From contig NZ_CP137557.1 of the NCBI RefSeq assembly GCF_019249655.2, positions 4,076,501-4,140,500 on the forward strand: 64,000 nt of DNA, written 5' to 3'. The notes beneath the pieces are model-generated. The model saw only the letters and a list, made by a program, of their open reading frames with translations, did not search any database and was not told the DNA's origin. Both the position numbers and the translations under genes were made by a program. This DNA is from Segatella copri (lineage in GTDB: Bacteria > Bacteroidota > Bacteroidia > Bacteroidales > Bacteroidaceae). Shown here piece by piece: positions 1 through 10,561 of this stretch (the stretch's first letter is position 1; each line of letters begins with the position of its first letter).

Positions 1-1
1 T

Positions 2-73
2 CAAGGTGTGAAGGTTATTCGTCCTACCAAGGGTATTTATATCCATGGTGGTAAGAAAATCGTGATTAAATAA
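2..73 (+). CDS. C-terminal end of a secreted protein (partial)
   Basis: The window opens inside a gene; the last 23 codons read in frame to TAA. The visible tail contains PTKGIYIHGGKKIVIK, which closely matches the end of the GH5 enzyme at 17488-20010 (PTKGIYIHNGKKVVLR). Tails of this kind are common at the C-terminus of secreted Bacteroidales enzymes and resemble the type A sorting tail of the type IX secretion system. The gene is 53 bases upstream of the esterase gene and on the same strand, so it is probably an early member of the xylan locus, perhaps a secreted glycoside hydrolase. Nothing more can be said about its catalytic part. Confidence 0.7.
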   Translation, partial: QGVKVIRPTKGIYIHGGKKIVIK

Positions 74-93
74 TAAACAATTATAAATTTTAA

Positions 94-2037
<1,944 letters not shown>

Positions 2038-2064
2038 CAAGACATGAAATCAATAAGATAATAT

Positions 2065-2107
2065 AAAGAAATCCCGACACTGCCTGGCAGTTTCGGGATT
2101 TCTTTTT
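2065..2107 (+). terminator. Rho-independent terminator after the esterase gene
   Basis: A 13-bp perfect stem (AAAGAAATCCCGA at 2065-2077 with its complement at 2093-2105) closes a 15-base loop and is followed by a T-rich stretch. The core AAATCCCGA resembles the hairpin at 15603-15635. Confidence 0.85.
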
Positions 2108-2124
2108 GTTATATTTCTAATATC

Positions 2125-2177
2125 TTATGTTTCTTTTTGCTTTTTTTTATGTTTCGCAAAGTAATTGTAACATAAAA
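2125..2177 (+). promoter_or_regulatory. Direct and inverted repeats upstream of the susC promoter
   Basis: TTATGTTTC occurs at 2125-2133 and again at 2148-2156, 23 bp apart, and TTTTATGTT (2145-2153) is mirrored by AACATAAAA (2169-2177). They lie 26 to 78 bp upstream of the -7 box at 2203, where a hybrid two-component regulator would be expected to bind. The role as operator is inferred from position only. Confidence 0.4.
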
Positions 2178-2202
2178 GAAAGTCATTTTACGAAATAGTT
2201 GT

Positions 2203-2210
2203 TAATTTTG
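2203..2210 (+). promoter_or_regulatory. Bacteroidota -7 box TAATTTTG, original promoter of the susCD operon
   Basis: TAATTTTG followed by C matches the Bacteroidota -7 consensus TAnnTTTG. With the insertion sequence removed, the box sits about 90 bases upstream of the susC start at 4165, a normal leader length. It now lies 26 bp outside the left end of the IS. Confidence 0.65.
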
Positions 2211-2228
2211 CAGCGTGCTTTGCAAAAA

Positions 2229-2236
2229 GTAAGTTT
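2229..2236. repeat. 8-bp target site duplication, left copy (GTAAGTTT)
   Basis: GTAAGTTT directly abuts the left IS end and is repeated exactly at 4101-4108 next to the right end. Eight base pairs is the usual duplication length for the ISL3 family. Confidence 0.95.
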
Positions 2237-2315
2237 GGTTCTTCTCAAATTTTAGTACAAAGCCCCAATTTTTATATGAAGGAGCAATATTTTTGAGAAA
2301 GTTTAATATAAAAAA

Positions 2316-2389
2316 TTAGCGATTGTCTCCAAAAATATGTAAGTTTAAAGTGATCATAAAATATGACTTACAATGGATACAATCGCTAA
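2316..2389 (+). promoter_or_regulatory. Nested hairpin enclosing the transposase start codon
   Basis: An outer perfect 11-bp inverted repeat (TTAGCGATTGT at 2316-2326, ACAATCGCTAA at 2379-2389) encloses an inner 7-bp one (TGTAAGT at 2338-2344, ACTTACA at 2366-2372). The ATG at 2373-2375 lies between the right arms. In a read-through RNA the initiation region would be folded away, a device known from other insertion sequences for blocking translation from outside transcripts. Confidence 0.6.
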
Positions 2390-4076
2390 CAGATGCAAAA
2401 TTATAAAAAAGATAAGGAACAACCAAATAAAATCCGATATAAATGCTTCTATGGCCGGAGAAAAACTTCTTATGGACATTTTTCCTGCCATAGATGGCTT
2501 TTTTATCACAAGTTGTGACTTCTCTTCCACGGAACTCAAAATGGTTCTCGTGAGTACGGCTACCCATGCCTTCTGCGACCGTTGTGGCCAGAAAACCACT
2601 CATACCCGTGGCTGGCAAAAGAGAACGGTCACGATGTGTCCTTTAGGGTGTAAACGGTTTGTTCTCACCCTTTACATGCGCCGTTTTTACTGCCAGTCTG
2701 ATAAACATATATTTGTAGAGCAACAGACGAAGTGGCTAAACAAATATGCAAGATTCAGTGTAAGATGCATAGAGTTGATGAACCAGCTTCATATACATAT
2801 GTCATCTGTGTCGACCTCCAAGGTCATGAGAAAGATGGGAATCACCTGCTGTCCAAATACTTGCATAAATCATTTGAAAAAGATCCAAAGACTTCCAGAC
2901 AGGACTGCCAGGAATATAGGCATAGATGACTTTGCCAAGAGAAAGGGACATACCTATGGCAGTGTTATCGTAGACCATGACACAGGCGAGATTTTGGAAC
3001 TGATAGACTCTAGAGATTCTTCGATTGTGGCAAATGTCTTGAAACAATACAAGAAAGTCGATACTATCACTCGTGATAGGGGACGATGCTTCATTAAGGC
3101 TATCAAGCAAGGAGCCCCATCAGCACATGCTATCACAGACAAATTCCATGTCATTGAAGACTTGACGAGCGCAGTCTTTCCAAAGATTCTGCAGGAGTTT
3201 TTGCATAAGAGAATGGAGTTGCTGACTCAAGGTCTAGTTGGTCCCATTAAGCCACAAATAAGTAGAGGTTGGCTTTATACCAGCATATATGCAGTCTTGG
3301 AATCGATGTGCAAGGATACAAGAAGAATCAAGAAAATGGCTGAATGGAACACTTTCATGGATCTTTATGCAAGGCAAGGACTGACTTTGAGTGAAATCCA
3401 TGACAAAACAGGGTTTGATGGATTTAAGATGGGAAAGCTAAGGAACACCAAATATGAGGACTTGCTCAACCCAACGCAACTAAGGGCTTACAAAGCCATA
3501 GAATCTATTACAAACAGGATTCTCTGTAAAAAGTCATTGGATTACTCTGTGGTTACCAAGGGGTTACATTCTACAGAGAAGAAAGAAATACTGAAAAGAC
3601 TTCTTTTTCTACTGAGAGAAAAATGGAAGGAAGACTGGAAGGCATACGATGATGCCTACAAGGCATTTCTTGCAAAGGCAACTATCAGGAGCGAAGAGTA
3701 TGACCTTTGGAATTCAATAGTTCACTTCAACTGGAAAACCAAGACTGATACAGTCAGATTGTTTCTGCAGGACTTGCATATTACCGATTTAGCCTATTAT
3801 ATAACAACATTTCAAGGCATTTTGAGCGGAGAGGTCAAAATGAACTTGTACAAATGGATTAACATGGTCATAGGATGTGGTAATGAGAAAATGGAAAAGT
3901 TTGCCAAAGGACTGATTAAGGACTATTCCGCCATCAATAATTCTATTGCTAGCAAATTGAACAATGGAATCCTTGAAGGTTCGGTCAACAAGATAAAGAC
4001 CGCAAAGCGAATTATGGGTGGAAGAGCATCGATTTCTCTTTTGCAGATAAAGGTCTCCTCAAACTTAGATACATAA
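2373..4076 (+). CDS. ISL3 family transposase
   Basis: 567 residues, a little longer than many ISL3 transposases. The N-terminal part has a zinc-ribbon-like set of cysteines (FCDRCGQKT, then CPLGC and FYC, about residues 69-110) as in the zf-ISL3 domain. The DDE catalytic core follows: first Asp in IGIDDFAKRKGH, second in ITRDRGRCF/ITDKFHVI, and the Glu near the end in NNGILEGSVNKIK. Codon choice is rich in AGA/AGG arginine codons, unlike the CGT-rich neighbours, in keeping with a mobile gene. It catalyses cut-and-paste movement of the element that carries it. The frame is intact. The start at 2373 is the first ATG in frame and lies inside a nested hairpin; a later start near residue 27 is possible. 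Confidence 0.93.
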   Translation: MDTIANRCKIIKKIRNNQIKSDINASMAGEKLLMDIFPAIDGFFITSCDFSSTELKMVLVSTATHAFCDRCGQKTTHTRGWQKRTVTMCPLGCKRFVLTLYMRRFYCQSDKHIFVEQQTKWLNKYARFSVRCIELMNQLHIHMSSVSTSKVMRKMGITCCPNTCINHLKKIQRLPDRTARNIGIDDFAKRKGHTYGSVIVDHDTGEILELIDSRDSSIVANVLKQYKKVDTITRDRGRCFIKAIKQGAPSAHAITDKFHVIEDLTSAVFPKILQEFLHKRMELLTQGLVGPIKPQISRGWLYTSIYAVLESMCKDTRRIKKMAEWNTFMDLYARQGLTLSEIHDKTGFDGFKMGKLRNTKYEDLLNPTQLRAYKAIESITNRILCKKSLDYSVVTKGLHSTEKKEILKRLLFLLREKWKEDWKAYDDAYKAFLAKATIRSEEYDLWNSIVHFNWKTKTDTVRLFLQDLHITDLAYYITTFQGILSGEVKMNLYKWINMVIGCGNEKMEKFAKGLIKDYSAINNSIASKLNNGILEGSVNKIKTAKRIMGGRASISLLQIKVSSNLDT

Positions 4077-4100
4077 ATGTACCAAAATTTGAGAAGAACC

Positions 4101-4108
4101 GTAAGTTT
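4101..4108. repeat. 8-bp target site duplication, right copy (GTAAGTTT)
   Basis: Exact copy of 2229-2236, directly outside the right inverted repeat of the ISL3 element. Joining the two flanks restores a continuous susC leader. Confidence 0.95.
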
Positions 4109-4164
4109 TTACTGAACACGTACAATCATGAACTAATAAAATAACAATTTTAATCTATTCTCTT

Positions 4165-7100
4165 ATGAGGAACTTAAGAAAGATTGAAAAGCCGTTAGCA
4201 TTGCTATCCTTTCTCTGTTTATTCCCTGCTGGAATGTCGGCTCAGAGTATTGTAAAAGGAGTAGTTACAGATCCAAGTGGTGAACCTGTCATTGGTGCTA
4301 CAGTGAAAGCTGCAGGCAGCAAGCTGGGTGTGATTACTGATTTGGATGGTAAGTTTAGCATTGATGCTGCACCTGATGCAACATTGACTATTACTTATGT
4401 GGGTATGGAGCCTAAGACCGTGAAAGCTCAGGCTGGTAAAACGCTTACCATTACCTTGAAGGATGATGCTAAAGTTCTGAATGATGTCGTTGTCATCGGT
4501 TATGGCGTTCAGAAGAAGAGCGACCTGACAGGTGCAGTTGCATCTATCAAGAGCGATGACATCAAGGGCTTGTCAGCTACCGATGCCGGTGCTGCCCTCC
4601 AGGGTAAGGCTGCCGGTGTACAGATTATCAACTCGGGTGGTCCGGGTGAGGCTGCCGATATCCGTGTGCGTGGTTATTCTTCCAATAGTGGAAATATCAG
4701 TCCGTTGCTCATCGTCGATGGTCTGAAGGTGGATAACATCCAGTATCTTGATCCATCTATGATTCAGAGCATAGAGGTATTGAAGGATGCCGCTTCTGCT
4801 GCCATCTATGGTGCGCAGGCAGGTAATGGTGTCGTTATCATCACAACCAAGACGGGTGCTGCCAATGGCGGTAAGGCTGAGATTTCTTATAGCAGCAAGT
4901 TTACCATCCAGTCTATTGGTAGAAAGGCTAAGCTCTTCGATGCTCCAGAGTATATTTCATACCATAAGTACTTGGGCGACTTGACGGATGATAAGTTGAA
5001 GACTGAGGGATATAATGGAGAGAACACCGACTGGTATGATGAGGCTTTTGAACATAGTTTGGCTCATCAGCACAGCCTTACCATCCAGGCTAGCAATGGT
5101 AAGGGTCGTTTCCTTGCCAACTTGAATATCCTCAATAATAATGGTATCGTCAAGGGAGATAAGGATGTTTACAAGCGTTTTACAGGTCAGATTAATGCAG
5201 ACTACGATGTATATAAGTGGTTGAACATTTCGACAAACACCTCTTTCGAGAAGTGGAAGACCAAGGGTGTGAACAAAGGTTATGGTTCTGTGTTGAATTC
5301 TGTTGTTTCTGTAGATCCATTGACACCTTGCTACGTAAGCGACCCTGCTAAGTTGCCAACCAATATTTATAACGCTTATCTGAATGGCGCCCCTTTGATG
5401 AGAGATGCTGACCATAATAATGATTTCTATGGTACATCCCACTATGCAGAGGATGCTACTGGTAACCCATTGGCACAGCGCGACCGCGTGGGCTCCTACA
5501 ACCAGGGTATCAATGTACGTGGTACCGTTGCTGCCAACCTCAAGCCGTTCAAGGGCTTTACCTATACATCTCGTTTGGGTTACCGCATCACGCAGAGCAA
5601 CTACCACAACTATGAGCAGCCATATTTCATCAATACACTCTCCAACTCCACACAGTACAAGATTGAGGCTCGTACCAACAATGGTCTTTACTATCAGTGG
5701 GAGAACTTTGCAAACTATTTGAATACATTTGGCAAGCATACTGTAGGAGCCATGGTGGGTATGTCGTTCACCAAGAACCATTGGGACAACGCTTCCATAG
5801 GATCTGAGGGTACGAATATTCTTTCAAACTATGCTCCTAACTATCGTTACATCGACTATTTGCTCGCTGATGCTACAAAGAGCGTAGGCAATGCTCCTAA
5901 CGACGCTACAGAACTTTCATACTTCGGTCGTTTGTCTTATAGCTACGACAACCGTTATTTCTTGCAGTTCAACTTCCGTCGTGATGCATTTGATTCTTCC
6001 AAGCTTTCAAAAGATGCTAGATGGGGTAACTTCCCTTCTGTTTCTGCCGGTTGGAGCATTAGTAACGAAAAGTTCTTTAAAGACCATATCAGCCGTGATG
6101 CTGTTTCCTTCTTGAAGCTTCGTGGATCTTGGGGTAAGAATGGTAACGTCAATGTATTGAGCAACTACCCGTATACTTCTCCTATTGCCATGAACCAGAG
6201 CTTCTATCAGTACAATCCATCTAGCGGTGATGGTAAGTTGTCTTATGGTTCTAAGCCAACTGGTCTTGCTAACCCAGATTTGACTTGGGAGACTTCAGAA
6301 CAGGTAGACTTGGGTCTTGATGCCCGTTTCTTGAACGATCGTTTGACATTCTCTCTCGACTGGTATCGCAAGAACACCAAGGACCTCTTGGTAGAGATAA
6401 ATCTTCTTCCGGAAATTGGTGTAAGCAAGTATATCGTCAACTCTGGTAAGGTGCTTAACACAGGTTTAGACTTCGAGTTGGGTTGGAGAGATCATATCCG
6501 TGATTTCAAGTACTCTGTTTCAGTCAACGGTTCTACCTTGAAGAATGAGGTAAAGGATCTTTCTTCAAACATCAGCCGTATCGAGGGTATAGGTATCGAT
6601 GGCTTCAACAGCCGTTTGAAGCCAACATTCGAGGTGGGGCACTCTATCTGGTACTTCCGTGGTTACAAGTATGCAGGTGTAGCTGAGGATGGAAGTGCGT
6701 TGTATTATGACAAGGATGGTAATACCACCAATGCGCCTACAGATAATGATAAGCAGGATTTGGGTGTAGGTATTCCTAAGTTTACTTATGGTATCACCCT
6801 CAATGCAGAGTACAAGGGCTTCGACTTGACCGTCTTTGGTACAGGTGCAGCCGGCAACAAGATTTATAACTTGATGGTATCTGCCGACCGACCACTCTTG
6901 AATGGTATCGATGAATATTGGAAAAATTCTTGGACAGAGGGCAATACTGGCGCAAAGTATCCTGATATGAAGAAGGTGGCAACAGACTGGACATTCTTCA
7001 GTTCTAGCGCAGCAGTCTTCAGCGGTTCTTATTTCAAGATCAAGCAGATTCAGTTGGGTTACACATTGCCACGTCTCATTACGAGCAAGATTGGCCTGAA

Positions 7101-7266
7101 TGGTGTGCGCGTATACTGCTCATTGGATGACTTCTTCACAATCACCAAGTATCCTGGAGCCGATCCGGAGACAGCTTCTATGAACAGCGCTCAGTCTCGT
7201 GGTTTTGATAATGGTACTTATCCTACTTCTAAGAAGATGGTATTTGGTATCAATGTAACATTCTAA
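4165..7266 (+). CDS. SusC/RagA family TonB-linked outer membrane transporter (xylan locus)
   Basis: 1033 residues, the usual length for SusC. A signal peptide (cleavage near SAQ-28) is followed by a CarboxypepD-regulatory-like domain (about 29-110, with GVVTDPSGEPVIGATV), a TonB-box-like DVVVIGYG, the plug (about 120-230, with ALQGKAAGVQI, IRVRGYSS and LLIVDG) and a 22-strand beta-barrel ending in the aromatic-terminated GINVTF. With the SusD partner 18 bases downstream it imports oligosaccharides across the outer membrane, driven by TonB-ExbBD. The neighbouring GH43, GH3 and esterase genes suggest xylo- or arabinoxylo-oligosaccharides. Its leader is split by the ISL3 copy upstream, so expression may be lowered or changed in this strain. 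Confidence 0.95.
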   Translation: MRNLRKIEKPLALLSFLCLFPAGMSAQSIVKGVVTDPSGEPVIGATVKAAGSKLGVITDLDGKFSIDAAPDATLTITYVGMEPKTVKAQAGKTLTITLKDDAKVLNDVVVIGYGVQKKSDLTGAVASIKSDDIKGLSATDAGAALQGKAAGVQIINSGGPGEAADIRVRGYSSNSGNISPLLIVDGLKVDNIQYLDPSMIQSIEVLKDAASAAIYGAQAGNGVVIITTKTGAANGGKAEISYSSKFTIQSIGRKAKLFDAPEYISYHKYLGDLTDDKLKTEGYNGENTDWYDEAFEHSLAHQHSLTIQASNGKGRFLANLNILNNNGIVKGDKDVYKRFTGQINADYDVYKWLNISTNTSFEKWKTKGVNKGYGSVLNSVVSVDPLTPCYVSDPAKLPTNIYNAYLNGAPLMRDADHNNDFYGTSHYAEDATGNPLAQRDRVGSYNQGINVRGTVAANLKPFKGFTYTSRLGYRITQSNYHNYEQPYFINTLSNSTQYKIEARTNNGLYYQWENFANYLNTFGKHTVGAMVGMSFTKNHWDNASIGSEGTNILSNYAPNYRYIDYLLADATKSVGNAPNDATELSYFGRLSYSYDNRYFLQFNFRRDAFDSSKLSKDARWGNFPSVSAGWSISNEKFFKDHISRDAVSFLKLRGSWGKNGNVNVLSNYPYTSPIAMNQSFYQYNPSSGDGKLSYGSKPTGLANPDLTWETSEQVDLGLDARFLNDRLTFSLDWYRKNTKDLLVEINLLPEIGVSKYIVNSGKVLNTGLDFELGWRDHIRDFKYSVSVNGSTLKNEVKDLSSNISRIEGIGIDGFNSRLKPTFEVGHSIWYFRGYKYAGVAEDGSALYYDKDGNTTNAPTDNDKQDLGVGIPKFTYGITLNAEYKGFDLTVFGTGAAGNKIYNLMVSADRPLLNGIDEYWKNSWTEGNTGAKYPDMKKVATDWTFFSSSAAVFSGSYFKIKQIQLGYTLPRLITSKIGLNGVRVYCSLDDFFTITKYPGADPETASMNSAQSRGFDNGTYPTSKKMVFGINVTF

Positions 7267-7284
7267 TTATTAAATGATACAGCA

Positions 7285-9090
7285 ATGAAAAAGTATTTAT
7301 TATATTCTAGTATATTAGCCCTTGCGTTGACAGGAACAGTATCCTTTACTTCCTGTGAGAGTCAGCTCGATATTGAGCAGAAGGGTACTACTTATGAGGA
7401 ACAGTTCTATAAGACTGATGCCGATGCAGAGGCTGCTTTGGTGGCAGCATACGAAGGCTTTATGTGTAATGTAGTAGGACGTCAGCCAGACATCCAGGGA
7501 AGTTTGGGTATCTATACTCCTCACAAGTTGATTTTGAACATGTGTGGTGATGATGTTTACTATGCCAGTGGTAACTATGGAGACCATGAGGACGCTGGTT
7601 GCCTCAATGAGTTCCGCTATGATACTGATGCCTTGGTTCCAAAGTTGATGTACTCAGGCCTCTATTCTTCTGTATATACTTGCAACTTGGTCATTAACAA
7701 TTTTGCTAATCCAGATACACCAGTCAAGAAGCGTTGTGTGGCTGAGGCTCGTGTGCTTCGTGCTTACGACTACTTCTTGTTGGCAAACTTCTGGGGCACT
7801 CCTCCATTCGTCTTAAAGAAGTTGACAGCTGATGCGCTTCCATACAACAGCGATAAGGATCCTGAGAATCCTAAGACCCACGAACAGTTGATAGAGTGGG
7901 TTGCTTCTGAATGTGAGGCAGCTGCGGCCGATCTCGATGAGCGCAAGAGCAAGGAAGACAAGGATGGAGCTGTAAAGGTAACCAAGGGCTTCGCTAATGC
8001 TTTAGCAGGCAAAGCTTATCTCTTTGCAGGCAAGTATGATCAGGCAAAGACCGCTCTCAAGAAGGTTATTGACTCTGGCAAGTATGCCCTTGTTCCTGGA
8101 GACAAGTACATGGACAACTTCCACATTGAGGGTGATGGTGACGAGGAGAAGGTCTTCGAAATCAACTTTGAGTATAATGCAGGTAAAGGCGCTTGGAGCG
8201 GTATGATTCAGCGTTCTTCTTGGATGGAATCCAATGCCATGAACTGGCGTGCAGGTAACTTCGTGAAGTCTCCACAGTCTGTTTATAGCGGTATTGATGG
8301 TTGGGGTGGCTTAGGTGTGCCTCAGTGGTTTGGAGATGAGTTCCATGAGAATGATGGTGACTCTTATCGTTTCAAGGCTACGTTGAAGCATATTGATGAT
8401 GCTGTATACAACATGGAGTATGCTGATGCTAAAATAAATGCGATGACGCAGGCGCAGAAGGATACAGCTCATGCTATTGGTATCAAGGATGTGGTACAGG
8501 GACTCTATGGTAACTCTACATGGTTGGCATTCAAGACTGTAATGCGTGCAGCAGATACTCAAGGCAAGAAATATGGTGCCAACATCCGCTTGAATAACTA
8601 TCTCGTGATGCGTTATGCGGAAGTGCTATTGAACTATGCTGAGGCTTGCCTTCAGACAGGTGACAATGCAGAGGCTAAGAAGTATATCAATATGATACAG
8701 GAACGTGCTGGCTCAAAGACAATCAGTAGTACTGTAGATATGGATGTACTGAAAAAGGAAAAGTCATACGAGTTATGGATGGAGGGTTGTCGTTGGTTTG
8801 ATATCATGAGATGGAAGGATGCAAAGGCTATCGAGCGTCTCAAGAATGCAGGTAGTGATGTACCTCACCTCTTTGACAAGTTGTTCCGCGCACCTCAGGC
8901 TTCTGACGAGAAGTTGCACTGGGAGCATGGTACAGAGGCAAATAGCCGCTTCTATACAGTTTCTTCTCATGCAGCAAAGGATGCTGGTTTCACTGTTGGT
9001 TACCAAGAGGGAAAACATGATTACTTCCCTTATCCACAAACAGTGAAGAACATGAACCCTAACCTGGTTCAGAATCCTGGTTGGAAATAA
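7285..9090 (+). CDS. SusD/RagB family nutrient-binding outer membrane lipoprotein (xylan locus)
   Basis: 601 residues. The N-terminus is a lipoprotein signal with lipobox FTSC (Cys24). The SusD-like N-terminal region (about 25-240) includes EARVLRAYDYFLLANFWG, and the RagB/SusD C-terminal domain carries the usual YAEVLLNYAEACLQTGD and ELWMEGCRWFDIMRW helices. It forms the surface lid of the SusC channel encoded immediately upstream (18-base gap) and binds the glycan before import. A strong terminator at 9152-9185 ends the susCD unit. Glycan specificity is inferred from the surrounding xylan-type enzymes. Confidence 0.95.
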   Translation: MKKYLLYSSILALALTGTVSFTSCESQLDIEQKGTTYEEQFYKTDADAEAALVAAYEGFMCNVVGRQPDIQGSLGIYTPHKLILNMCGDDVYYASGNYGDHEDAGCLNEFRYDTDALVPKLMYSGLYSSVYTCNLVINNFANPDTPVKKRCVAEARVLRAYDYFLLANFWGTPPFVLKKLTADALPYNSDKDPENPKTHEQLIEWVASECEAAAADLDERKSKEDKDGAVKVTKGFANALAGKAYLFAGKYDQAKTALKKVIDSGKYALVPGDKYMDNFHIEGDGDEEKVFEINFEYNAGKGAWSGMIQRSSWMESNAMNWRAGNFVKSPQSVYSGIDGWGGLGVPQWFGDEFHENDGDSYRFKATLKHIDDAVYNMEYADAKINAMTQAQKDTAHAIGIKDVVQGLYGNSTWLAFKTVMRAADTQGKKYGANIRLNNYLVMRYAEVLLNYAEACLQTGDNAEAKKYINMIQERAGSKTISSTVDMDVLKKEKSYELWMEGCRWFDIMRWKDAKAIERLKNAGSDVPHLFDKLFRAPQASDEKLHWEHGTEANSRFYTVSSHAAKDAGFTVGYQEGKHDYFPYPQTVKNMNPNLVQNPGWK

Positions 9091-9151
9091 TGAAGTTGTT
9101 TTGTAAATAAAACGTTTTAAGTTTAAAGAACTATAGATTAGTTTGATAATT

Positions 9152-9185
9152 AGGGGGTGTTTTGAAAAGAAGCACCCCCTTTTTC
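9152..9185 (+). terminator. Rho-independent terminator after susD
   Basis: Stem AGGGGGTG (9152-9159) with CACCCCCT (9173-9180), a 13-base loop and a run of Ts. It may act as an attenuator, since the GH43 gene starts only 20 bases later on the same strand and no -7 box is seen between them. Confidence 0.8.
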
Positions 9186-9205
9186 TTCTTTAAAGGAATT
9201 TGCGT

Positions 9206-10531
9206 ATGAAAACATGGATGTGTGCCTTGATGCTGGCGTTATCGACAGGAGCTTCGGCTCAGAACCCGATTATCAGCGGACAGTATTCTGCTGATCCTAC
9301 GGCTCGCGTATTCAATGGGAAGGTATATCTTTATCCTTCTCATGATATTCCGAGTCCTATCGAGAAACTGAAGGAATGGTTCTGCATGGCAGATTATCAC
9401 GTTTTCTCTTCCACTAATCTTACGGAGTGGCAGGATCATGGAGTCATCGTTTCGCAGGACAAAGTACCTTGGGTACAGGACGGCAGTTATACGATGTGGG
9501 CTCCTGACTGTGTAGAGAAAGACGGGAAATATTATTTCTATTTCCCTGCCGCTCCGAAAGGGGAGGAGAAGGGATTCGGAATAGGTGTGGCGGTTGCCGA
9601 CCATCCGGAAGGACCATTTATGCCGATGTGGAAACCTATAGAGGGTGTGCACGGCATAGATCCTTGTGTGTTGATAGATAAGGACGGACAGGCTTATATC
9701 TATTGGGCTGGCATGGGGCTGCACATGGCTAAGTTGAAACCCAATATGATGGAGCTCGCCTCTGAGCCGCAGGCTGTGGAGGGATTGCCAGATGGTTTCA
9801 AGGAAGGACCGTTTGCCTTCGAGCGTAACGGCAAGTATTATTTCACCTTCCCATGGGTACGTGAAAAGAATGGAACAGAAACACTGGCTTATGCCATGGC
9901 TGACCATCCGATGGGACCTTTCACGTTCAAGGGCATCATCATGGATGAGTCGCCTACGAAGTGCTGGACCAATCATCATAGCGTCGTGGAATATCAGGGA
10001 CAGTGGTATCTCTTCTATCATCATAATGATTATTCGCCTAAGTTCGACAAGAACCGCTCGGTCCGAATCGACTCTCTGAACTTCAATCCTGACGGAACGA
10101 TACAGAAGGTGATACCTACGCTAAGAGGTGTGGGATTGACGAAGGCACGTTCGCATATTCAGATTGACCGTTATTCTGCGCTGCAAGGCAAGGGTATTGG
10201 TATTGAATATCTGGATAAGAACAACTGTTTCGCCGGATGGAAGACTCTCTTCTCTAAATCGAATTCAGCTCTTATATATAATAAGGTGGATTTCGGTAAC
10301 GAGAAGGTGGAAGAAATCACCGTTCGTGCCAAGTCGGTTAAGGGCGGTGTGCTCGTAGTCAGAGCCGATGGCAAGAAGGGTAATATCATCGCTAAGGTGA
10401 AGATTCCGAAGTCGGCAGCCTGGAAGAATGTCCGTGCCCAGGTGCTCCATGCTCCTCAGGGCGTTCATGCTCTCCATGTATCCTTGCAGAGTGGAGCCGA
10501 TGTAGAGGTAGACTGGCTGGGCTTTATCTGA
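9206..10531 (+). CDS. Glycoside hydrolase family 43 protein with C-terminal CBM6-like domain
   Basis: 441 residues from the ATG at 9206 (a TTG two codons upstream is in frame but less likely). A signal peptide ends near SAQ-19. The five-bladed GH43 propeller covers about 20-310: base Asp30 in YSADPT, the pKa-modulating Asp in HGIDPCVLIDKDG and the acid Glu in KEGPFAFERNG are all present. Residues about 320-441 look like a CBM6-type beta-sandwich (VDFGNEKVEEITVRAKS). GH43 enzymes of this shape are beta-xylosidases or alpha-L-arabinofuranosidases. It follows susD after a terminator and starts a run of enzyme genes (GH43, sandwich protein, GH43, GH3). Subfamily and linkage cannot be fixed by eye. 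Confidence 0.88.
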   Translation: MKTWMCALMLALSTGASAQNPIISGQYSADPTARVFNGKVYLYPSHDIPSPIEKLKEWFCMADYHVFSSTNLTEWQDHGVIVSQDKVPWVQDGSYTMWAPDCVEKDGKYYFYFPAAPKGEEKGFGIGVAVADHPEGPFMPMWKPIEGVHGIDPCVLIDKDGQAYIYWAGMGLHMAKLKPNMMELASEPQAVEGLPDGFKEGPFAFERNGKYYFTFPWVREKNGTETLAYAMADHPMGPFTFKGIIMDESPTKCWTNHHSVVEYQGQWYLFYHHNDYSPKFDKNRSVRIDSLNFNPDGTIQKVIPTLRGVGLTKARSHIQIDRYSALQGKGIGIEYLDKNNCFAGWKTLFSKSNSALIYNKVDFGNEKVEEITVRAKSVKGGVLVVRADGKKGNIIAKVKIPKSAAWKNVRAQVLHAPQGVHALHVSLQSGADVEVDWLGFI

Positions 10532-10561
10532 TTATCGAACCTCAATAATAATGAATAGTCT

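Larger units (their letters stand above)
2237..4100 (+). mobile_element. ISL3-family insertion sequence, complete, 1864 bp
   Basis: The element is bounded by 23-bp terminal inverted repeats starting GGTTCTTCTCAAATTTT; left 2237-2259 and right 4078-4100 differ at one position. It is flanked by perfect 8-bp duplications GTAAGTTT. It carries one transposase gene in the same orientation as susC. The intact gene, near-identical ends and unmutated duplication show a recent, probably still active copy. It has landed in the leader of the susCD operon, between the -7 box at 2203-2210 and the susC start at 4165. There is no terminator after the transposase stop at 4076, so transcripts from the original promoter or from the IS could still read into susC. 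Confidence 0.95.

Noticed and set aside
4078..4100. Possible outward promoter in the right end of the ISL3 element
   Set aside because: The end contains AAAATTTG, which lacks the first T of TAnnTTTG, and no -33 partner is visible. Only read-through from the transposase gene can be argued.
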